From: Elusimicrobiota bacterium
Lineage (GTDB): Bacteria; Omnitrophota; Gorgyraeia; Zapsychrales; Fredricksoniimonadaceae
Direction: 5' to 3'
NCBI GenBank assembly: GCA_012514595.1
Contig: JAAYZZ010000090.1
Coordinates: 1-7,825, forward strand
DNA: 7,825 nt
The notes below the pieces were generated by a model. That model was not told where the DNA came from. It ran no database searches and was given only the letters and a program-made list of their open reading frames with translations. Shown here one piece after another: positions 1 to 5,080 of this stretch; position 1 is the first letter of the stretch, and each line of letters opens with the position of its first letter. The position numbers and the translations under genes were made by a program.

Positions 1-66
1 ACGATCCTGGCGGTCAAGATCAGGGATGCGATCGGTCCCTATGTTTTTGGCAGGCCGGGTAAGTAG
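1..66 (+). CDS. 3' end of an unidentified protein-coding gene (partial)
   Basis: Frame 1 is open from the window edge to a TAG at 64-66 and encodes 21 residues ending in VFGRPGK. Codon use (GTC AAG ATC, GAT GCG ATC GGT CCC) matches the genes downstream, and base composition becomes distinctly AT-richer right after the stop, which supports a true gene end. The tail is too short to assign to a family; I do not recognise it. It is co-directional with the hydrogenase operon but separated from it by 223 bp containing a promoter, so it is probably a separate transcription unit. Confidence 0.5.
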   Translation, partial: TILAVKIRDAIGPYVFGRPGK

Positions 67-145
67 GGGGCCTCCTCTCTTTTTTCTGCCGATATCGATA
101 TTTATTCTCGATTTCCGTTTTCTGAAAAACAGCAGGGAAAAAATC

Positions 146-173
146 TTGCATGATCCGGATATCGTTTTATAAT
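146..173 (+). promoter_or_regulatory. Sigma70-type promoter of the hydrogenase operon
   Basis: A -35-like TTGCAT (146-151) is followed after 16 bp by a perfect -10 TATAAT (168-173), placing the start near 180 and giving a leader of about 110 nt before hndA. It lies in the only AT-rich stretch upstream of the operon. Short symmetric sequences sit just upstream: a 10-bp palindrome at 92-101 and an 11-nt inverted repeat, TTTTC-T-GAAAA, at 118-128. They are possible operators, but I recognise no regulator's consensus in them. Confidence 0.6.
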
Positions 174-215
174 CGAGACACATTTCCCGATTCTATGCGA
201 ATGTCTGCTTCCGCC

Positions 216-241
216 ATCGTTCGAGGCCTTTTCCGAACGAT
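216..241 (+). promoter_or_regulatory. Hairpin in the 5' leader of hndA
   Basis: ATCGTTCG (216-223) is exactly complementary to CGAACGAT (234-241), an 8-bp stem with a 10-nt loop, inside the predicted untranslated leader and about 50 nt before the start codon. No U-tract follows, so it is not an intrinsic terminator. Further on, TCCTT (254-258) can pair with AAGGA (277-281) of the hndA ribosome binding site, which would mask it. It could be an mRNA stability element, a translational control structure, or a DNA operator read as an inverted repeat. Confidence 0.35.
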
Positions 242-289
242 CCTCTGATGCGGTCCTTTGCCCGATCGGACAACCCAAGGAGATAGACC

Positions 290-760
290 ATGGTGATCGA
301 AACACTCAGCGAAGATGTCAGGAAGGTCGTTGAGCGTTGGAAGGACAAAGAGGGAAACCTCATCATGATCCTCCACGACATTCAGGACCGCTACGGCTAT
401 GTGCCGCGGGAGGCCTCTCTCGAGATCTCCCGTCAGATGGACCAGCCTCTGGCCCGGATCTACGAGGTCCTGACCTTTTACAATTATTTTAAACTGACGC
501 CTCCCGGAAAATTCACCATCTCGGTCTGCATGGGGACGGCCTGCTATCTGAAGGGGGCTCCCGCTCTGATCGACGAGATCCGTCACATTCTCCATGTTGA
601 TGAGGGGGAAACGACCAAGGACGGGCTTTTTCATCTGCAGATCGTCCGGTGCCTCGGATGCTGCGGACTGGCGCCTGTCATCACCGTGGATCACAAGGTC
701 TACAGCGCGGTCAAGCGCAGTGATGTCGCCACCATCATTGGCGAACATTCCAAGAAATAA
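290..760 (+). CDS. hndA: NuoE-like [2Fe-2S] subunit of NAD(P)-linked [FeFe]-hydrogenase (HndA / HydC)
   Basis: This 156-aa protein is the small electron-transfer subunit that, in HndABCD and HydABC enzymes, sits against the NuoF-like flavin subunit in the cytoplasm. Residues about 10-75 form the helical NuoE N-terminal domain, including YGYVPREA (35-42) and the VLTFYNYF segment (60-67). The thioredoxin-fold C-terminal part carries the [2Fe-2S] ligands in the classic pattern: Cys80-x4-Cys85 (CMGTAC) and Cys121-x3-Cys125 (CLGCC, with an extra Cys124). Length is normal for the family. The ATG at 290 has AAGGAG (277-282) seven bases upstream and is the first gene after the promoter. It is followed 18 bp later by hndB. 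The family call is firm; choosing HndA rather than complex I NuoE rests on the linked [FeFe]-hydrogenase. Confidence 0.95.
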   Translation: MVIETLSEDVRKVVERWKDKEGNLIMILHDIQDRYGYVPREASLEISRQMDQPLARIYEVLTFYNYFKLTPPGKFTISVCMGTACYLKGAPALIDEIRHILHVDEGETTKDGLFHLQIVRCLGCCGLAPVITVDHKVYSAVKRSDVATIIGEHSKK

Positions 761-778
761 ACTTTTCAGGAGGCCGTC

Positions 779-1120
779 ATGGGCATCAGCAAAGAGGATC
801 TCTATAAGATGAAGGATGAAACTCTGGGGAAACGCCCCGGGAACTGGATCCGTGTGGGCTACAGCACCTGCGGGATCGCCGCGGGAGCGGATGAGGTCTT
901 TCGGATCCTCGAGGAGGAAGCCAAGACCCGAAAACTCGATGTGAAAATTCAGAAGTGCGGATGCCTGGGGCTCTGTTCTGCGGAGCCTCTGGTCGAGGTC
1001 AATGTTGAGGGGGTTCCCCATGTCTTTTACGGCAAGGTGACCAAGGACGCGGCCCACAAGATCATGGACGAGCATGTGTGCCAGAAGAGACTTGTGGAGA
1101 ACCATATTTACGAGATCTAA
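779..1120 (+). CDS. hndB: Thioredoxin-fold [2Fe-2S] ferredoxin subunit (HndB)
   Basis: This 113-aa protein resembles the N-terminal ferredoxin domain of HydB made as a free-standing subunit, as in Desulfovibrio-type HndABCD. Diagnostic segments are STCGIAAGADEV (29-40) and KCGCLGLCSAEPLVEV (59-74), followed by a C-terminal helix like the one that leads into NuoF in fused versions. Cysteines are at 31, 60, 62 and 66. Cys62-x3-Cys66 is the usual second ligand pair, but the usual first pair (C-x4-C) has only Cys31, with Val26 where the partner would be; Cys60 is a candidate fourth ligand. The start at 779 is fixed by AGGAGG (768-773). The gene lies 18 bp after hndA and 20 bp before hndC, clearly within the operon. 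Its role as an electron relay to or from HndC is inferred from the family. Confidence 0.9.
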   Translation: MGISKEDLYKMKDETLGKRPGNWIRVGYSTCGIAAGADEVFRILEEEAKTRKLDVKIQKCGCLGLCSAEPLVEVNVEGVPHVFYGKVTKDAAHKIMDEHVCQKRLVENHIYEI

Positions 1121-1130
1121 TACAAATGAT

Positions 1131-1134
1131 AGGA
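1131..1134 (+). promoter_or_regulatory. Ribosome binding site deciding the hndC start
   Basis: AGGA lies six bases before the ATG at 1141. The frame stays open upstream to possible ATGs at 1126 and 1078, but neither has a comparable site, and 1078 would overlap hndB by 43 bp. Residues encoded upstream of 1141 do not resemble the family. Confidence 0.5.
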
Positions 1135-1140
1135 CATGCC

Positions 1141-2874
1141 ATGAAACGGATCCTCATCCAAGATACAACCGGAAATCTCAAGAAGGAAAAGCGTGATCTG
1201 CACATCTCCTTCAGCACCCAGATCCGCGATCGCGGTCTGACGGACCAGGTGCAGGTCGTGATGGCCTCTGATTTGGGTGTTTACGACAGGGGGCTTGCGG
1301 TCAAGGTCCTTCCCGAGGGCGTGATCTACGGCGGGGTGGAACTGAAACATATCCCGGATATCATTGAGAAGACGATCGTGAAAGGCGAGAAGGTCGAGGA
1401 GCTTGTCGTGGAGCGCAAGAACAAGCAGATGCGGATCGTTCTTCGCCATTGCGGTGTCGTGGATCCCGAGAGCTTTGAGGACTATGTGGCGCATGACGGT
1501 TACCAGGGGCTTGCGAAGGCGCTCGAAATGGGCCCTGAAAAGGTCATCGAGGAGATGAAGAAGTCCGGTCTGCGCGGCCGGGGCGGTGCGGGATTTCCCA
1601 CGTGGCTCAAGTGGAACCTCACGCGCGGCGTCAAGGGGGATGAGAAGTTCATCATCTGTAACGGCGATGAGGGCGACCCCGGGGCCTATATGGACCGTTC
1701 GGTCCTTGAGGGCGATCCCCATTCTGTGATCGAGGGCATGATGATCGGCGCGATCGCCGTTGGAGCGACGCGCGGATTTTTCTACATCCGCGCCGAGTAT
1801 CCTCTGGCGGTCGAGCGGGTTCAGAAGGCGATCGACCAGTGCTACGCAAAGGGTATTCTTGGGAAGAATATTTTTGCCACAGGCTTTTCTTTCGATATCG
1901 AAATCCGGCTTGGTGCCGGGGCGTTCGTCTGCGGCGAGGAGACCGCGCTCATTGCCTCCATTGAGGGGCTTCGCGGCTATCCGCGTCCGCGTCCGCCGTT
2001 CCCCTCTGTGAAGGGGCTTTGGGGCAAGCCGACCGTCATCAACAATGTCGAGACCCTGGCCAATGTGGCCTATATTCTTTTGCATGGCGGGGAGAGTTTC
2101 GGGCGTGTGGGGACCGAGGGTTCCAAAGGGACGAAGGTGTTCGCCCTCACGGGCAAGGTCCGGAATTCGGGGCTTGTGGAGGTCCCGATGGGGATCACGC
2201 TCCGCGAGATCGTCTTTGATATCGGCGGCGGGGTCCTGGATAATCGGCAGATCAAGGCCATCCAGACCGGAGGTCCTTCGGGCGGCGTGATCCCGGAACA
2301 GTTCTTTGATGCGCCTGTAGGGTACGAAGAGCTCCAGAAACTCGGCTCCATCATGGGGTCGGGCGGGATGATCGTCATGGATGAGAATGACTGCATGGTC
2401 GACATCTCGAAGTTCTATCTGGGATTCTGCGTCGATGAGTCCTGCGGAAAGTGCGCGCCCTGCCGTGTGGGCGGGACCCAGATGCTGCACATTTTGAATC
2501 AGATATCGGAGGGGAAGGGCCAGATCGAGGATCTCAAGAAGCTTTCCGAGATCGCCCACGCGATGCAGAAGGCGTCTTTGTGCGGGTTGGGGCAGACGGC
2601 ACCGAATCCTGTCCTGTCGACCCTGAAATATTTCGAGAAGGAATATCTGGCCCATGTTTTGGACAAGAAGTGCCCTTCCGGGAAATGCGCGAGTCTGGTG
2701 ACCTATCTCATCACCAAAGAGTCTTGCACCGGATGCGGTATGTGTGCCCGGGTGTGTCCGGCGAATGCCATCACCGGGAACCGGCAGGAGAAATATACGA
2801 TTGATCCTGACAAGTGCATCAGCTGCGGACAGTGTTATGAGGTCTGCAAGTTCGGTGCGGTCCTTCGTCAGTAG
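1141..2874 (+). CDS. hndC: NuoF-like NAD(P)H/FMN subunit of [FeFe]-hydrogenase (HndC / HydB)
   Basis: This 577-aa protein is the diaphorase subunit, exchanging electrons between NAD(P)H and the Fe-S chain through FMN. In order: a degenerate thioredoxin-like ferredoxin domain (about 20-90); the FMN/NADH-binding core with GRGGAGFPT (146-154), NGDEGDPGAYMDR (174-186) and GAGAFVCGEETAL (258-270); the NuoF [4Fe-4S] site Cys435-x2-Cys438-x2-Cys441 with Cys481; a CPSGKC pair (511, 516); and a C-terminal 2x[4Fe-4S] ferredoxin, Cys529/532/535/539 and Cys559/562/565/569. Those last domains are absent from complex I NuoF and typical of bifurcating hydrogenases. The N-terminal domain aligns well with the HydB [2Fe-2S] domain (for example DQVQVV, VLPEGVIY, VKGEKVEEL) but contains no cysteine: the C-x3-C region reads as Asp44 and Tyr48, and the first pair is missing. 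HndB, encoded just upstream, presumably supplies that cluster. Confidence 0.95.
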   Translation: MKRILIQDTTGNLKKEKRDLHISFSTQIRDRGLTDQVQVVMASDLGVYDRGLAVKVLPEGVIYGGVELKHIPDIIEKTIVKGEKVEELVVERKNKQMRIVLRHCGVVDPESFEDYVAHDGYQGLAKALEMGPEKVIEEMKKSGLRGRGGAGFPTWLKWNLTRGVKGDEKFIICNGDEGDPGAYMDRSVLEGDPHSVIEGMMIGAIAVGATRGFFYIRAEYPLAVERVQKAIDQCYAKGILGKNIFATGFSFDIEIRLGAGAFVCGEETALIASIEGLRGYPRPRPPFPSVKGLWGKPTVINNVETLANVAYILLHGGESFGRVGTEGSKGTKVFALTGKVRNSGLVEVPMGITLREIVFDIGGGVLDNRQIKAIQTGGPSGGVIPEQFFDAPVGYEELQKLGSIMGSGGMIVMDENDCMVDISKFYLGFCVDESCGKCAPCRVGGTQMLHILNQISEGKGQIEDLKKLSEIAHAMQKASLCGLGQTAPNPVLSTLKYFEKEYLAHVLDKKCPSGKCASLVTYLITKESCTGCGMCARVCPANAITGNRQEKYTIDPDKCISCGQCYEVCKFGAVLRQ

Positions 2875-2907
2875 CGAACGTTCTTCAGGACAAAAAGGAG
2901 TTTATCC

Positions 2908-4671
2908 ATGTCTAGTGTTGTCACAATGGTCAAAGGGTTTGTGAACGGGCGGGCGGTCGAGGTCCCTGCGGGAACGACGATCCTCGATGCGGCCAAGAAG
3001 GTCCAGGTCAACATCCCGACGCTTTGCAAACATGCGGACCTTCTTCCGTCGGCCGGATGCGGGATCTGCATCGTCAAGGCCAAGGGCAACCGCAAGATGC
3101 TGCGGGCCTGCTGCACTCCTTTCGAGAACGGCATGGATATCGTCACCCATGACCCCGAGATCGTGAAGACGCGCATCACGGTCCTCGAGTTGATCCTTTC
3201 GAACCACCCCACGGACTGTTTGATCTGCGGGCGCAATAATGATTGCGAGCTGCAGAAGATCGCGGCGGATTTCGGGATCCGTGATGACCGCTTCCAGCGG
3301 ATCCTTGCCGAGATCCCGGCGGACAATTCGAAGGGGACGATCATCCTGGATCCCAAGAAGTGCATCAAGTGCGGGCGCTGTATCGACGCTTGCCAGAACA
3401 TGCAGGATGTCTGGGCGCTCTCCTTCATCGATCGCGGGTTCAAGACGCGCATTTCTCCCGCCGGAGATATCAAGCTTTCCGAGTCGCCCTGTGTGAGCTG
3501 CGGGCAGTGCTCGGCCCATTGTCCGACGGGCGCTATCTTTGAGCATGATGATACCCGCAAGGTCTGGGAGGCCCTTCAGGATCCGGAGAAGTACTGTGTC
3601 GTCCAGGTGGCGCCCGCGGTGCGTGTGGCCGTCGGGGAGGGGTTCGGATATCCGGTCGGGACCAACCTGACGAAGAAGCTCTACGCGCTTTTCCGCCGTC
3701 TGGGTTTCAAGGCGGTCTTTGATACGAATTTCGCGGCAGACCTGACGATCATGGAGGAGGCGGCCGAGTTCGTGGAGCGTTTCGTCCATGGCAAGGGCCC
3801 GCTTCCGCTCATTACGAGCTGCTGTCCGGCGTGGGTCGATTACATGGAGAAATATTACGGGGATATGATCCAGCACTTCTCCACCGCCAAGAGCCCGCAC
3901 GAGATGCTGGGGGTCATGTCCAAGACCTATTACGCCCAGAAGAAGAACATCGATCCTTCCAAGATCGTGAACGTTTCGGTCATGCCGTGCACGGCGAAGA
4001 AGTATGAGATCACCCGCGTTGAGGAGATGTTCGCCTCGGGTTATCAGGATGTGGATATCGTCATCACGACACGCGAGCTCATCCGGATGATCAAGCAGGC
4101 CGGGGTCGAGTTCGAAAGTCTGGCGGATGAGGATGCGGACCTGATCCTGGGGGATTACGCCGGAGCCGGGACCATCTTCGGCGCGACGGGCGGTGTCATG
4201 GAGGCGGCCCTTCGGACCGCTTATTATAATGTGACGGGTGAGAACCTGAAGGATGTGAACTTCAAGGATGTGCGCGGTCTCGATGGTGTCAAGGAGACCG
4301 AGGTCGACGTCAAGGGGACCAAGGTGCGCATCGCGGTGGCCCATGGCCTTGCGAATGTCAAATACGTCATGGAGAAGGTCAAGGCGGCCCAGAAGAACAA
4401 TGAGCCGCTGCCGTATCATTTCATCGAGGTCATGGCCTGTCCCGGCGGATGCGTCGGCGGCGGCGGTCAGCCGTACATGGTGACCGACGAGATCCGCAAA
4501 CAGCGGGCCAAGGGGTTGTATGATGAGGATGAGGCCATGGAGGTCCGTTGCTCCCATGACAATCCGCATATCCAGCAGATCTATAAGGAATTCCTGGAGA
4601 AGCCGCTTTCCGAGAAGGCGCATCATCTTTTGCATACGCAGTACAAGTCCCGTCCGCTGTACGTGAAATAA
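2908..4671 (+). CDS. hndD: [FeFe]-hydrogenase catalytic subunit (HndD / HydA, M3-type)
   Basis: This 587-aa protein catalyses reversible 2H+ + 2e- to H2 at the H-cluster. N-terminal ferredoxin [2Fe-2S]: Cys40, 51, 54, 68. His-ligated [4Fe-4S]: His100-x3-Cys104-x2-Cys107-x5-Cys113. Two [4Fe-4S]: Cys152/155/158/162 and Cys195/198/201/205. H-cluster signatures: TSCCPAW (303-309), MPCTAKKYE (359-367) and EVMACPGGCVGGGGQP (507-522), giving cluster ligands Cys306, 361, 511 and 515. The proton path known from Clostridium CpI is intact by alignment: Cys305, Glu284, Ser325, Glu287. Length and domains match HndD and CpI; there is no additional C-terminal [2Fe-2S] domain as in Thermotoga HydA. No signal peptide, so cytoplasmic. 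The ATG at 2908 follows AAGGAG (2895-2900), 33 bp after hndC. Linkage to HndABC argues for a bifurcating group A enzyme; the bifurcation itself is inferred. Confidence 0.97.
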   Translation: MSSVVTMVKGFVNGRAVEVPAGTTILDAAKKVQVNIPTLCKHADLLPSAGCGICIVKAKGNRKMLRACCTPFENGMDIVTHDPEIVKTRITVLELILSNHPTDCLICGRNNDCELQKIAADFGIRDDRFQRILAEIPADNSKGTIILDPKKCIKCGRCIDACQNMQDVWALSFIDRGFKTRISPAGDIKLSESPCVSCGQCSAHCPTGAIFEHDDTRKVWEALQDPEKYCVVQVAPAVRVAVGEGFGYPVGTNLTKKLYALFRRLGFKAVFDTNFAADLTIMEEAAEFVERFVHGKGPLPLITSCCPAWVDYMEKYYGDMIQHFSTAKSPHEMLGVMSKTYYAQKKNIDPSKIVNVSVMPCTAKKYEITRVEEMFASGYQDVDIVITTRELIRMIKQAGVEFESLADEDADLILGDYAGAGTIFGATGGVMEAALRTAYYNVTGENLKDVNFKDVRGLDGVKETEVDVKGTKVRIAVAHGLANVKYVMEKVKAAQKNNEPLPYHFIEVMACPGGCVGGGGQPYMVTDEIRKQRAKGLYDEDEAMEVRCSHDNPHIQQIYKEFLEKPLSEKAHHLLHTQYKSRPLYVK

Positions 4672-4689
4672 CGACGGGATAAGACAACT

Positions 4690-4757
4690 GTCCTGCCCCG
4701 AGGGGTTTTGCGCCCTGAGGCAAGGGACCGGTGGAGATCAGTGAAAGACCCCGGTCC
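4690..4757 (+). promoter_or_regulatory. Candidate attenuator / riboswitch-like leader with antiterminator
   Basis: The RNA can form a three-tier hairpin: GTCC/GGAC (4690-4693 with 4725-4728), TGCC/GGCA (4694-4697 with 4719-4722) and AGGG/CCCT (4701-4704 with 4713-4716), with small internal loops and an 8-nt loop. The heptamer GGACCGG at 4725-4731, which includes the closing strand of that hairpin, is also exactly complementary to CCGGTCC at 4751-4757, the 5' arm of the terminator. The two pairings are mutually exclusive, the logic of a transcriptional switch: hairpin closed leaves the terminator free, hairpin open allows a 7-bp antiterminator. I do not match it to any riboswitch class I know. 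It precedes the regulator, aspA and hydF genes. The pairings are visible in the sequence; the switching function is inference. Confidence 0.45.
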
Positions 4758-4780
4758 TTTTATCAGGACCGGGGTTTTTT
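4749..4780 (+). terminator. Intrinsic terminator after hydA
   Basis: A 9-bp perfect GC-rich stem, CCCCGGTCC (4749-4757) with GGACCGGGG (4766-4774), has an 8-nt loop (TTTTATCA) and is followed by six T (4775-4780). The A-rich bases just before the stem (4744-4748) extend pairing into the T-tract. It lies 77 bp after the hydA stop and 42 bp before the next start codon. I see no convincing promoter between it and 4823, so the downstream genes may depend on readthrough, which the element upstream could control. Confidence 0.9.
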
Positions 4781-4822
4781 CTTAAGAGAAAAGGCAACGA
4801 GGTACTTCAAGAGGGAGCGATC

Positions 4823-5071
4823 ATGGACAAACGGGTCGGCTTTGTTGGGATCATCCTCGAGGACCGGAAGGTCCAGGCGCCTCTGGTCAACAGGGTCCTG
4901 GGCGAGTACGGGGAGGAGATCGTGGCCCGGGTGGGCCTTCCGTACAAGGAACGGCATTGCTCGGTCATTACCCTGGTTGTGGATATGACCATTGATCAGA
5001 TGGGCGCGCTCACGGGAAAGTTGGGGTCCATTACAGGGGTTACTGTCAAGTCGGCCCTGGCCAAGGCTTGA
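4823..5071 (+). CDS. TM1266-family iron-only hydrogenase system putative regulator
   Basis: This 82-aa protein matches the small TM1266 family that accompanies [FeFe]-hydrogenase maturation genes. Family-like segments are MDKRVGFVGIILEDR (1-15), VNRVLGEYGEEIVARVGLPY (22-41), CSVITLVVDMT (46-56) and the closing GKLGSITGVTVKSALAK (65-81). The alternating strand-helix pattern fits the ACT-like ferredoxin fold reported for the family. No separate DNA-binding domain is visible, so its regulatory role is an annotation by association and its ligand is unknown. The ATG at 4823 has GGGAG (4813-4817) five bases upstream. It is the first gene after the terminator, and its stop at 5069-5071 shares a base with the ribosome binding site of the next gene. 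Confidence 0.9.
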   Translation: MDKRVGFVGIILEDRKVQAPLVNRVLGEYGEEIVARVGLPYKERHCSVITLVVDMTIDQMGALTGKLGSITGVTVKSALAKA

Positions 5072-5080
5072 GGAGGGTTC

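Noticed and set aside
52..86. Possible terminator of the upstream gene: AGGCC/GGCCT (52-56 with 69-73) followed by a pyrimidine-rich tract with six T
   Set aside because: The stem is only 5 bp with a 12-nt loop, overlaps the stop codon, and the T-run is separated from the stem by CCTCTC. Too weak to list.
1078..1140. N-terminal extension of hndC from an upstream ATG
   Set aside because: It would overlap hndB by 43 bp, the encoded residues do not resemble the family, and AGGA before the ATG at 1141 supports the shorter form.
2876..2883. GAACGTTC palindrome between hndC and hydA
   Set aside because: An 8-bp palindrome in a 33-bp gap is easily chance. There is no promoter or terminator nearby and the gap reads as a plain ribosome binding site spacer.
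2902..4635. 577-codon open frame on the minus strand opposite hydA (and similar long ones at 1117-2655, 167-1105, 5096-5911)
   Set aside because: These mirror strongly biased GC-rich codon use on the + strand. Their translations show no recognisable motifs, while the + strand frames encode clear conserved enzymes with ribosome binding sites.
4690..4780. T-box leader, because a GGGACCGGTGG string faintly recalls the T-box antiterminator
   Set aside because: The conserved T-box sequence is not matched, there is no room for a specifier stem, and the downstream genes are not aminoacyl-tRNA or amino-acid supply genes of the usual type.
4731..4988. GTG-initiated frame of 85 codons running through the terminator and into the TM1266-family gene
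   Set aside because: Considered as a leader peptide, but it overlaps the regulator gene in another frame for most of its length, has no good ribosome binding site, and its translation (Arg-rich) looks like a shadow.
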